Shown one piece after another: positions 16,352 to 26,100 of a stretch of 37,275 nucleotides of DNA. Each line of letters begins with the position of its first letter. Positions within the stretch are counted from its first letter, which is position 1. The translations under genes were made by a program, and so were the position numbers. This DNA comes from Bacteroidales bacterium (lineage in GTDB: Bacteria > Bacteroidota > Bacteroidia > Bacteroidales > UBA7960), in the NCBI GenBank assembly GCA_019429055.1, contig JAHYJP010000018.1:1-37275 (forward strand), written 5' to 3'. The notes below the pieces were generated by a model. That model was not told where the DNA came from. It worked only from the letters and a program-made list of their open reading frames with translations, and searched no databases.

Positions 16352-17329
16352 CTAAATTTTGCGGTGAATTAAATTCTCAGCAAGAATTTTAAGCTCTTTC
16401 TTTTTATCTTCCGGTCTGTTTACCCGATCAAGGTAAGAAAATGCTTTTTTATTGAATTGCTCCATCTTATCAAGAGCCAACTTATTAAGGTTTAACTGAA
16501 GATAGACATTTTTAACAATACTGATTTTTTCTTCCGGATTATAAATGCGATTGGTAAAAGCATTTCGCAGATCTCTCAGCTGACCTTCATTGGCCAGTTC
16601 AAATGCCTTGATATAAAGCCAGGTCTTTTTGTTGGCTACAATATCGCCACCCGTTTTTTTACCAAAAGATTCTTCATCACCAAAAATATCGAGCCAGTCA
16701 TCCATGATCTGGAAGGCAATTCCCACATTTTCACCGAACTTATAGAGCAGATCAGCTTCTGATGGTAATGCCCCGGAAATAATTGCACCGGTTTTAAGGC
16801 ATGCAGCAGGTAAAACAGCGGTTTTCAGACGGATCATGTTAATGTATTCATCCTCTGCAACCTTATCGAGAGTTTCAAAATTCATATCATACTGCTGTCC
16901 TTCGCAAACTTCTATTACTGTAGTGTTAAACAAGTCAAGAATGGTTTTCAGGTGTTTTTCGGGACTACGTGCAATGTGTTGAATGGCCATGGCAAACATA
17001 ACATCACCTGAAAGAATAGCTGTATTTGAATTCCATTTCTTATATACAGAAGGCTTTCCACGGCGCAATGGGGCCTCATCCATAATATCATCATGCATAA
17101 GGGTGAAATTGTGAAATATTTCCATCCCTACTGCAGGACCGATGACTTGTTCCATATTTCCATCAAACAGGTCGGCAGCCAGCAAAGCCATAAGGGGCCT
17201 TACTCTTTTTCCACCGTTGCCTAAACAATAATCAACCGGAAGGTATAATTCCTTAGGGTCCTTTACAAGCTTTATCGCATCGATATAACGATTGATCTGC
17301 GAAGTGTAATCTTTAATTTTTGATGACAT
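16352..17329 (-). CDS. Polyprenyl (trans-prenyl) diphosphate synthase
   Basis: It condenses isopentenyl diphosphate with allylic diphosphates to make all-trans prenyl chains. The 325-residue, all-helical protein has both aspartate-rich motifs: DDIMD (80-84), followed by EAPLRRGKPSVYKKW, and DDWLD (210-214). GNGGKRVRPLM (38-48) binds isopentenyl diphosphate. Chain length cannot be fixed from sequence by eye; quinone side-chain, geranylgeranyl or farnesyl products are all possible. The epimerase gene ends 70 nt upstream on the same strand, so it is probably the third gene of the rfbA operon. This is an unusual neighbour for sugar-nucleotide genes, though polyprenyl carriers link the two fields. 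Confidence 0.9.
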   Translation of the reverse strand: MSSKIKDYTSQINRYIDAIKLVKDPKELYLPVDYCLGNGGKRVRPLMALLAADLFDGNMEQVIGPAVGMEIFHNFTLMHDDIMDEAPLRRGKPSVYKKWNSNTAILSGDVMFAMAIQHIARSPEKHLKTILDLFNTTVIEVCEGQQYDMNFETLDKVAEDEYINMIRLKTAVLPAACLKTGAIISGALPSEADLLYKFGENVGIAFQIMDDWLDIFGDEESFGKKTGGDIVANKKTWLYIKAFELANEGQLRDLRNAFTNRIYNPEEKISIVKNVYLQLNLNKLALDKMEQFNKKAFSYLDRVNRPEDKKKELKILAENLIHRKI

Positions 17330-17399
17330 GTAGTGGTTCCTTTTATTTTTTACTTAGATAAACCTATCAGTTCGAAAAAAGTTGTGTTAATGGAAAAGT

Positions 17400-18359
17400 T
17401 TAGTCTCTTTCCTTTGGTATTATATAACGGGTATCTTCAAGAATTTTTTTTATCCCATCTTCTATACTTATCAAATCTTTGTTAAGTAATTTTTTCATTT
17501 TTGAAATATCAGGAAAACGTCTTCTCATATCGCCTTCCGGTAAGGGCGGTAAAAACTTCAGTTTTGATGACGACCCGGTTAGATCAATAACCATCCGGGC
17601 CAGATCCAGAACGTTCGTTTCGATATCTGATCCGATGTTGATCACGTCATTTATGTAATTATCATCGTAAAGTGCGCGGGAAGTGGCCTCCACATTATCG
17701 TCGATAAAACAGAATGTTCTTGACTGTAATCCGTCGCCGTAAATGGTAATGGGTTTGTTTTTGAGTGCAAGAGCAATGAAACGCGACATTACAAAATCAA
17801 CACTCTGCTTAGGACCATAGGTATTAAAAAAGCGGAAAATAGTATAATCAAGGTTATATTCTTTCTTATATGATTTAAGATATGCTTCACCCACATTCTT
17901 TACAACTGCATAAGGGATCCTGGAGTTCAGAGGTGTGGTTTCCTCATTTTGCGGAAGATTAACCGGTTCGCCGTATACTTCGGATGAGGATGCAAAGAAA
18001 ACTCTTTTCACCCCCATATTTTTCGAGAGGCCCAGTATATTTTCTATCCCCTTTATGTCGCGCATTACCTTAATCGGGTATGCCTGGGTTTGCTTTACCC
18101 CAACAAAAGCAGCGTAATGAAAAACATACTCAAAGTGATTGGCAAGCATTATTTCAGCAATATCCCTGTAATTGTTTACATCACATTTTACAAATCGCCA
18201 GTTTTCAAATGCACGATCAGGGAGTTTTCTCAAATCGCCGGTGGAGAGGTCATCAACAATTACCACAAAATTTTCAGGGTCACTGATGAGTTTTTGAGCT
18301 AAACAGCTTCCAATAAAACCTGCCCCGCCCGTAAGTAATATCTTTCTTTTCTTTCCCAT
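17400..18359 (-). CDS. NAD-dependent sugar-nucleotide epimerase/dehydratase (extended SDR)
   Basis: The 319-residue protein has the NAD-binding GGAGFIG (11-17), the acidic DDLSTGDLRKL at the end of the second strand, HYAAFVGV, SSSEVYGEP (about 125-132) and the catalytic Tyr150-x3-Lys154 in PYAVVKN. It acts on nucleotide-activated sugars, as UDP-glucose 4-epimerase, UDP-glucuronate decarboxylase or a related enzyme; these cannot be told apart by eye. Its start is 32 nt downstream of the rfbA stop, so it is co-transcribed with the thymidylyltransferase. A dTDP-sugar substrate is therefore possible, although the classic rmlB signature set is not obvious. Confidence 0.85.
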   Translation of the reverse strand: MGKKRKILLTGGAGFIGSCLAQKLISDPENFVVIVDDLSTGDLRKLPDRAFENWRFVKCDVNNYRDIAEIMLANHFEYVFHYAAFVGVKQTQAYPIKVMRDIKGIENILGLSKNMGVKRVFFASSSEVYGEPVNLPQNEETTPLNSRIPYAVVKNVGEAYLKSYKKEYNLDYTIFRFFNTYGPKQSVDFVMSRFIALALKNKPITIYGDGLQSRTFCFIDDNVEATSRALYDDNYINDVINIGSDIETNVLDLARMVIDLTGSSSKLKFLPPLPEGDMRRRFPDISKMKKLLNKDLISIEDGIKKILEDTRYIIPKERD

Positions 18360-18391
18360 GATTTAAAAAAATTGATTCGGAAGTTTGCAAA

Positions 18392-19270
18392 TCAGTAAGG
18401 GCGGCTCGTTTCTTCAAGTATCTGCAGTAAATACTTCCCGTAACCACTGTTCAACAGGGGTTTGGATACTTCACCCAGTTGTTCCTTTGAAATAAAGTTC
18501 ATACGATAGGCAATCTCTTCAATACAACCGATTTTCAATCCCTGGCGTTCTTCAATTACCTGCACAAATTGTCCGGCCTGTATCAAAGAATCAAAGGTGC
18601 CCGTGTCGAGCCAGGCAGTTCCCCTGTTCAGGATACCCACCTTCAGTTTTCCCTTTTCAAGATAATGCTTGTTTACATCAGTAATTTCATATTCTCCGCG
18701 TTTGGAGGGTTTGATATTTGCTGCCACTTCCACAACCGAATTATCGTAAAAATATAACCCGGGAACTGCATAATTTGATTTGGGTTTTTCGGGTTTTTCC
18801 TCTATGGAAACGGCTTTGAGATTACTATCAAACTCAACCACACCATACCGCCATGGGTCTGAAACGTGGTAAGCAAAAACCACTCCCCCATCGGGGTCAT
18901 TGTTTTGCTGGAGCAGTTTCTGAAGACCGTTGCTGTAGAAAATATTGTCGCCAAGGATTAAGGCCACCTTATCATTCCCGATAAATTCCCGACCGATAAC
19001 AAAAGCCTGGGCCAGCCCGTTGGGAACTGCCTGTTCGGCATATTGAAAATTACACCCGATGCGACTGCCATCGCCCAGTAACTTTTTAAAGTGCGGTAGA
19101 TCGTGAGGGGTTGAAATAATCAGAATTTCCCTAATACCCGCCATCATCAGTACCGACAACGGATAATAGATCATGGGCTTATCGAAAACAGGCATAAGCT
19201 GTTTGCTCATTGCCAGAGTAATTGGATAAAGCCTTGTGCCGGAGCCTCCTGCCAGAATTATTCCTTTCAT
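18392..19270 (-). CDS. rfbA: Glucose-1-phosphate thymidylyltransferase
   Basis: It makes dTDP-glucose from dTTP and glucose-1-phosphate, the entry to dTDP-rhamnose and other dTDP-deoxysugars. The 292-residue length is exact for the family. Signatures are [17 protein letters not shown] (2-18), [44 protein letters not shown] and [15 protein letters not shown]. None of rmlB, rmlC or rmlD follows; instead come an epimerase and a prenyl synthase. The other dTDP-sugar genes would have to be elsewhere in the genome. Confidence 0.95.
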   Translation of the reverse strand: MKGIILAGGSGTRLYPITLAMSKQLMPVFDKPMIYYPLSVLMMAGIREILIISTPHDLPHFKKLLGDGSRIGCNFQYAEQAVPNGLAQAFVIGREFIGNDKVALILGDNIFYSNGLQKLLQQNNDPDGGVVFAYHVSDPWRYGVVEFDSNLKAVSIEEKPEKPKSNYAVPGLYFYDNSVVEVAANIKPSKRGEYEITDVNKHYLEKGKLKVGILNRGTAWLDTGTFDSLIQAGQFVQVIEERQGLKIGCIEEIAYRMNFISKEQLGEVSKPLLNSGYGKYLLQILEETSRPY

Positions 19271-19552
19271 AAAATAAAAAAATCTTTTGTTTTTAAATCA
19301 CATACCGGGAAATACCAGAATCAACGAACATTCAAAGCAATTTATGAGGATCTCTCAGGATAAGCTAATCACATAAAAACGTCATCTTAGCTGATGGATA
19401 ACCAATTTCCCGGGCTATTTTTGTCTGCCCGTAAAGTTAAAATAATTACGGGTTAATGCAAAAATTAAATGATCTGAAAGATTTGTTCAGTTATAAATTC
19501 AGGAATGTAGAACATCAGGTATATTTATGAAACCTCATCAAACCTGAATCAT
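19271..19552. other. Intergenic region with two overlapping hairpins
   Basis: The 282 bp lack an open frame. CCCGTAA (19428-19434) pairs with TTACGGG (19446-19452), while CGGGC (19411-19415) pairs with GCCCG (19427-19431). The two share bases and cannot form together. It is downstream of the MMPL gene and upstream of rfbA, both on the minus strand. Confidence 0.5.
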
Positions 19553-21967
19553 TCAGGATGGTTTTTCTGATTCTTCAAATACCTCGTATGAGTTTTTCTG
19601 CTCTGACTGTAAAATCACCGGAGCCACATCCATTTGATCGTTTTCGGCTTCAAGCCTTAAATCCCTTATGATAATTCTTTTATGAACCGACATGAGGATA
19701 GATGGCATAAGGTATAGATTAGAAACCAGGGCAACCAGCAATGTAAAGGCGATCAGATACCCCAGGGCCTGCGTACCACCGAATGATGATGCTGTAAAGA
19801 TGATAAATCCAAAAAATAAAACCACGAAAGTATATACCATACTTACGCCACTTTCGCGAAGGGCAGTGATTACTGCGTGCTTGATATTGGCATTGTTAAG
19901 AGCCAGTTCCTGCTTGAATTTGGCAAGAAAGTGAATGGAGTTATCAACCGAAATTCCCAGTGCAATGCTGAAAACAAGAATTGTGGAAGGTTTTATGGGA
20001 ACACCCAGGTAGCCCATGAGTGCAGCTGTCAGCAACTGGGGAAAAAGGTTTGCAGCCAGGGAAATAAGTATCATCCTTCTGTGATTGAATAATAGCGCCA
20101 TTAGCAATGAAATGATCACAATGGCAAAAACAAGACTGGTGAGCAAATTTTTAATCAAATATCCCGAACCCTTCAGGAATACAACACTGGCCCCGGTCAT
20201 ATATACACGTGTTGTTTCAGGATCGAAAAGGGAGTCAATAACAGGCTGAATATCGTCCTGCAATTGCTGTATCTGCTTTGAACCGATATTAGCCATCTGA
20301 AAACTCACCCTGGTTTTCTGCATGGTGCTGTCAACCAATCCGCTCACCACCGATTCTTCCATCTGCTGACCCGATGGCAGATAGGACATGATAAAATTAC
20401 GTTCATGGGTATTGGGAAGTTCGTACATCTGTGGGTTGCCCCTGTAAAAAGCCTGTTTGGCAAATTTCATCATTTCGGCAATTGACAGGGGCCTTGAAAG
20501 CTCAGGGTGTTTTGCCAGCTCCCGTTGAAGACCGTCAATAGATGCAAGTACACGGGGATGCATAACACCATTGGCCCTCTGAGTTTCAATGATAATTTCA
20601 AGAGGCAGTATGCCATTGATGTTTTTCTCAAAAAACCCCAGGTCCTGATATATAGGATCGCGATGGGGAATATCATCAACAACGCTTCCTGATGTATGAA
20701 GTTTGCTAATGCCATAAATACCCAGCACGAGCAATATACTGAAAACAGCGTATACCCTTGGTCTGTTAAATATTACTGTATTTACTACTCTTTTTATGGA
20801 ATTGCGTATAAACCGGTTGTCAAGATGGCTGATATGTCTTACCTGCGGTGGCGCCAGATAGCTAAAAAATATGGGAATCAGAAACAGGGTAAGAAGGAAA
20901 ACAAAAAGAATATTGAGTGCAGCCACAATTCCGAATTCCACAAGAATTTTATTTCCTGTTATGATAAAAGTAGCAAAACCAACAGCAGTAGTAGCATTGG
21001 TAAGCATGGTGGCCTTTCCGATCCTTTGAACCACGCGCACCAGTGCCTTTATTTTATTACCGTGGCTTTTATACTCCTGGTGGTATTTATTAAGAAGGAA
21101 AATACAGTTTTCCACACCAATAATGATAAGCAGCGGTGGTAAAATACCCGTTAGAATCGTAATTTCATAACCCAATAATGAAATAAGCCCCAACGCCCAT
21201 ATTACGCTGATAATAACAATAAGCATTGAAAAGAAAACTGCTTTGAAACTTCTGAAAAATGCAAGCAATGCCAGCGATGCAATAATCAGTGCCAGAAAAA
21301 TGAAAAGCTTGAGTTCAGCTTCAATTTTTTCGGCCGTACGCGTGCGGATGTAAGGCAGCCCGCTGTAATAAACATTCATATCTGCTTCTTTCTCAAATAC
21401 CAAAACAGTATTGTATATTCTCTCGATCAGGTTCACACGTGCTTTGGTATTAAGCACATCGCGATCAAGAGAAACCACAGTCATTATGGCCTTTGTTTCG
21501 GGGTTAAAAAGCAGATTTTCGTAAAATTTAAGCTCAAAGGTTTTTTGAATAAGACTGTCGAGTTCATGCTGCGATTGCGGCCTGTCCGGAAAAACCGGCT
21601 TAAAATCGAACTTTCTGGCTTCGTCGTCCCTTATGATTCTGGGAATATTGGATATACCTGTCACATTCGTTACACCTTCAATCTTGCTAAGGCTATCCAT
21701 GATGTTTTGCCAGGAGTTGAAGTTTTCCAGCAAAAAAAACCGTTCGTCCTGAATTCCCAGAAATACCACATTGCCATCTTCTCCAAAAGTTTCCCTGAAC
21801 TCTCTATACTTCTCAAAAACAGGATCAGATTCAGGAAGCATTTGTGCCATTTCGTATGACATCTGCACACGGGTGGCACTCCATGCCATAAATAAGGTAA
21901 CCGAAAAGATTGTAATGATGATTGCCAGACGGTAACGAAGGATAAACCTTACCAGTAATTCCCACAT
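19553..21967 (-). CDS. MMPL/RND superfamily exporter
   Basis: The 804-residue membrane protein has the duplicated RND layout: one N-terminal helix, a large periplasmic loop (about 40-220), a cluster of helices to about 390, then the same pattern repeated (helix near 400, loop 430-610, helices 620-760). GISVDNSIHFLAKFK in the second half and GVENCIFLLNKYHQEY in the first hold the acidic residues typical of the proton relay helix 4 region. Proteins of this hydrophobe-exporter type (HAE-3/MMPL) move lipids, hopanoids or other hydrophobic compounds driven by protons. Substrate is unknown. No adaptor or TolC-like gene is adjacent, which fits the type. A TACTTTTG box lies 98 nt upstream, after the lipoprotein gene. 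Confidence 0.88.
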   Translation of the reverse strand: MWELLVRFILRYRLAIIITIFSVTLFMAWSATRVQMSYEMAQMLPESDPVFEKYREFRETFGEDGNVVFLGIQDERFFLLENFNSWQNIMDSLSKIEGVTNVTGISNIPRIIRDDEARKFDFKPVFPDRPQSQHELDSLIQKTFELKFYENLLFNPETKAIMTVVSLDRDVLNTKARVNLIERIYNTVLVFEKEADMNVYYSGLPYIRTRTAEKIEAELKLFIFLALIIASLALLAFFRSFKAVFFSMLIVIISVIWALGLISLLGYEITILTGILPPLLIIIGVENCIFLLNKYHQEYKSHGNKIKALVRVVQRIGKATMLTNATTAVGFATFIITGNKILVEFGIVAALNILFVFLLTLFLIPIFFSYLAPPQVRHISHLDNRFIRNSIKRVVNTVIFNRPRVYAVFSILLVLGIYGISKLHTSGSVVDDIPHRDPIYQDLGFFEKNINGILPLEIIIETQRANGVMHPRVLASIDGLQRELAKHPELSRPLSIAEMMKFAKQAFYRGNPQMYELPNTHERNFIMSYLPSGQQMEESVVSGLVDSTMQKTRVSFQMANIGSKQIQQLQDDIQPVIDSLFDPETTRVYMTGASVVFLKGSGYLIKNLLTSLVFAIVIISLLMALLFNHRRMILISLAANLFPQLLTAALMGYLGVPIKPSTILVFSIALGISVDNSIHFLAKFKQELALNNANIKHAVITALRESGVSMVYTFVVLFFGFIIFTASSFGGTQALGYLIAFTLLVALVSNLYLMPSILMSVHKRIIIRDLRLEAENDQMDVAPVILQSEQKNSYEVFEESEKPS

Positions 21968-22065
21968 AAATTTTAATAAATAATTCGCTCAGAAAGCAGG
22001 CAGAACTGTCGGAATTGTTAGTTCACATACAAAAACTTTCATCAGCAGGCCAAAAAAACAAGCTG

Positions 22066-22073
22066 CAAAAGTA
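22066..22073 (-). promoter_or_regulatory. Candidate -7 promoter box for the MMPL gene
   Basis: TACTTTTG on the minus strand matches TAnnTTTG, 98 nt before the MMPL ATG and 65 nt past the lipoprotein stop. A TTG exists about 29 nt further up, longer than the usual spacer. Confidence 0.4.
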
Positions 22074-22137
22074 ATAAAATTGAAGGGAAGGATGAGAAAT
22101 GACAACGTAAAAATGTATAAATAATTCCCTGATGATT

Positions 22138-22932
22138 TTACAATTCAGGAATTACAAAATCCATGCTTTCATCAGAATACCAGGTTTGGTCAAGAGTATC
22201 CAGTTCATAGAATCTGAGCAGTATGTCATTGCTCAAAACAGCAATAATTCCCGACTCAAATGATAAAACAGCCTGGGTATCTTCGGGCAGGGCCAGTACC
22301 ATATTTTCGGCAAGCACCCACTCGCCTTCATCTGTAAGCTGATAAACACCCAGCTTATTATCCTTAATAATTCCGATATCCATATCGCCGATCATGAGAT
22401 AGTCGTCGGTTTCAGGAGGAATAACAAACTCAGCGGTTTCATCTTTTATCCACCGGCCGCTTTCATCGATATAATAAAAACTCAGCAGTCCGGTGATTTC
22501 CTCCACAACGATCTGACCCACATCCCAGGGCATTCGCATGGTTGATATACGCTCAAAATTTCGCGGAAGCACAAACATTACATTTTCATCGCGTGTCCAC
22601 TTATGCTCAGCATCGAGGTAATAAAAATACATTACCCTGTCCTGCACAACACCAATAAAGCCCATGCCCAAAGCTAAAACTCCCTGCGTATTTTCGGGTA
22701 TTTCAAATTGAGAAACCTTATCAAGTATCCATCTATGACTTTCATTGAGATAATAAACAAAAACCTGCTTCTCTTTGATAATACCGATGGTACCCAGTCC
22801 TGGTGCCATAATTTTATGTGATACAGGATTGTGTGCCTGCTCAAAATTAATAACTGATGGCTGTTTTTTGCATCCGGTAACGATGACCAGGCTGGTGATT
22901 AATACCAGTGAGAGAAGCTTGATGGATGACAT
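22138..22932 (-). CDS. Lipoprotein with five internal beta-type repeats
   Basis: The 264-residue protein begins with a signal peptide ending in lipobox VTG-Cys21, so it should be lipid-anchored. Residues from about 42 to the end are five tandem units of 43-49 residues. Each begins with a GxIGII-like strand, then FYYLDE..W, then DE...FVIPE. The marker tryptophans fall at 68, 112, 161, 205 and 251. I recognise no named family. The alternating strand-turn pattern and the count of five suggest a small five-bladed beta-propeller, as in tachylectin-2, but that is inference. It is transcribed alone or with the MMPL gene 170 nt downstream; a strong terminator (23004-23035) separates it from the T9SS gene upstream. 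Confidence 0.8.
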   Translation of the reverse strand: MSSIKLLSLVLITSLVIVTGCKKQPSVINFEQAHNPVSHKIMAPGLGTIGIIKEKQVFVYYLNESHRWILDKVSQFEIPENTQGVLALGMGFIGVVQDRVMYFYYLDAEHKWTRDENVMFVLPRNFERISTMRMPWDVGQIVVEEITGLLSFYYIDESGRWIKDETAEFVIPPETDDYLMIGDMDIGIIKDNKLGVYQLTDEGEWVLAENMVLALPEDTQAVLSFESGIIAVLSNDILLRFYELDTLDQTWYSDESMDFVIPEL

Positions 22933-23003
22933 TGTGATTGAACTTTAAGAATACAAATTTGAATGATGTAAAGATATTAAAAACTTTTGGTACCTACTCC
23001 TGT

Positions 23004-23035
23004 AAAAAAAGACCGGGGTTAGCCGGCCTTTTTTT
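23004..23035 (-). terminator. Intrinsic terminator of the T9SS-protein gene
   Basis: Seven A plus G pair with C plus seven T, and CCGG pairs with CCGG around a GGTTAG loop, with one A-C mismatch. The structure is symmetric, so it could work in both directions; it lies about 100 nt after the stop of the 1848-residue gene. Confidence 0.85.
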
Positions 23036-23132
23036 CACACCTTAGTGAGATGAAAATTGAAGAAAATTACAAAAAACAAAGGATCAAGGATTTCTGTCTG
23101 GTTTTACTGCTTTCAACTTCAGGTGTGATAGA

Positions 23133-26100
23133 TTAACGTATGATCGTGATTTTATGCAACTGATTGTAATTATTTCGTCTGATATTCAGCAAATAAACTC
23201 CCGGCTGCAGGAATGAAACGTCCAGGGTTTCACGTGAAGTTCCGCTATCGGGCATCCTTCCCCTAAAGATCATATTACCTCTTACGTCCATAATTTCCAG
23301 CTCTGTCCTTTCAAATACCATATCGGTGCTGAATTCAATGGTAATCTGATCTTTAGCAGGATTGGGATATACTTTTGTAGTAAATGGATCATCCAAGCCA
23401 GGTATATTGGTATAGAATCCAACGTAAGTTGTATCGCTGCCCACACAACCATAGATGTCGGTAACGAACACCCACTTCCAACCAATTTCACTCACATTAT
23501 ATGTTTGCCCATTTTGCCCGTCGTGCCAGGTATAAGACATGAACCCCGGTCCGGCATCCAATACCACAGTATCAGGCCGGCTTGTGTATATATCATGACC
23601 CAGATCCACAACAGGTATACCTGCATATTCCACAAAAGCAATCATAACGTCGGTTTCGGGCACGGCATTGGGGGTAGCAACAAATGCTGTAAATTCATGC
23701 ATTCCCTGCTGTGCCATATTTACCACTGAATTGAAAGTAAATGTCCGGAAGGTGTTCCTCGGCCAAGGCTGATTCAATACAAATTCCTCATGTACGCTTT
23801 CATTGGTTCCGTTAGTATAACCCAGTTCAATAACGGTACCGGCAGTAAAATCGTCATATCCTTCATTGAGCACTCTTACAATCACTGGCTCTCCGGTTGA
23901 TAAGGTACAATGGCTTGCCGGTGCAATGATTGAATCGAGCTCAAGGTTATAAGTAATAACCATTACTGTATCGGAATTTATGCAGCCTTGCTGGTCGGTT
24001 ACAGTTACAGTATACATGGCCGAGTTGAGAGCTTCAACCTGGAAAACAGGATCAGTAGAACCATCCTGCCATACATAGCTTTCGAATGATCCGCCGGGCG
24101 ATAATACAACACTTTGCGGATCAGTAGTATAAATATCATCTCCGAGATAGGGTTGTGGCAGATCATAAATGAATACATCCCTTGATAGAGTGTTATTTTC
24201 TTCTATCTCATCAGCAGCAAAATTTACTGAGGCTGTAACAGGTATGTATCCAGGATTGTGGGTATAAACAGGCTGGTTGAAAGTGAAAAGCAATTCATCT
24301 CCCGAATACATTAATTCCGTAACGGTAAATGATTCAGTTACTTCGGTAGCACCATCAAAGATATAACTCATGGTAAGCTGAGTGCCCGGCACAATCATCG
24401 AATTACCGGTATTTTTTACCAGAACAGTTAGGTAGTGTTCTTCGCCGCCGGCACATACAGAATCAGGAGAAAGAATTTCATGCAGGGCAAGGTCGAAAAG
24501 TTCAGGTAACACATAAGTTTGAGCATACGATGTACAGCCAAAATCATTGCTTACCTCTACCCAGTAATGACCCCAGGTTTGCACATCATAGGTTTCAGAA
24601 GTGCTGCCATCCTGCCACAAATAAGCATCATATCCTGCACCCGGCTCCAGGGTTAGGGTTTCCGGGAAATCAGTCACAATGTATGGAGGCAGTGAAATGG
24701 CCGGATAACCATGTATGTAGATTGTAAATTCAAGGGTATCGTTAGCAGTATTGGCATCTCTGTAGCGCTGATAGATCTGAAAATCATAAGATTGCGGGAG
24801 CTCCATGTTAATTATGGCATTGAACCAGAACTCCAGTTCCTGACCGGCAGACCAGCTTTGATCGAGAACCAGGGTGTCTTCGCTAAGAATCTGTCCATCA
24901 AACCTTAAAATCAGAGGAAATTCTCTGCCCGCATCGAAAGTTTCGGGACCATGGTTCAGCAGCCTTACACCAATGGGCTCATTATCGCTGGCTCCACAAG
25001 CTTCCTGTGGTTCAAAAATTTCCACAATCTCAATGTCATAGGTAAGAACAAATACGCTGTCGCTTCCCTGGCATCCGTAAGGATCAGTTACCGTAACGTG
25101 ATACCAGGCAGACCATGTATTATCCGGTACGAAGAACTGATCGGTGGATCCATCCTGCCATAAATATTCTGAAAATTCTGCACCTGCATCGAGAATTATC
25201 AGATGAGGCTCGGTGGTGTAAATGGTATCGCCAATGAAAGGTTGCGGAAAGCCGGCGTTGAATACGCTGTAGTAAATTACATTATTTGCCGGATCAGCAT
25301 CCTGATAACTGTGAACGATCCTGAAAACATATTCATTTATTTCAGAGAAATCAAACGGGTTGAATAACATAAGTGCGGCCGTTTCTGATGGAGCAAGATC
25401 TGCAGCGAGGGTAAGAATTCCCTGGTCATGCAGTTCTTCATTGAAAAATATCTGAAGAGGTATTTGTGTTCCTGCTGCAATAACATCAGGACCTGAATTC
25501 CTTACTTCAACCTCAATCATTTCATTGTCAGACAACTCGCAATTACTCAATGGCTGACTTATTCTGAAAACCTCAATATCTCTGGCGATAACTTCCAGGC
25601 TGTCAGATACCTGGCAACCGTTATAGTCAGTTACCCATGCGGTATAATATGCAGAATGAATGGAAGTAACCTGGAATGTTTGTTCTTCTGATCCATCCTG
25701 CCAGAGATAATACTGAAATCCTTCGCCTGCATCAAGTACAAGCGTATCGGGCATTGTAGTGTAGATGTCATCGCCAAGACTGAATTCAGGATAACCGAAT
25801 ACAGTAACAATGGTGCTCAGTGTATCATTATGACTGCCGGGGTTATAGAAATCGTTATCGCCCGGCAAAAGTGTATAAGCAGTTAATTGATAATCCTGCC
25901 CGGCAGACAGATCAAAATGCGCATTGAAAGTGTAATTCACTGTAGCACCTGGCATAAGATTCTGCTGAAGGATCAATGTTTCGTAAACCGGAGCAATTGT
26001 ATCCACATCAAGTCCGACGGGAATTTCCATTCCACTTTCCAGCGCATTAAGACCAAAATTACCTAAACTGATGGTTACGGTCTGCTCATTACTTAATTCG

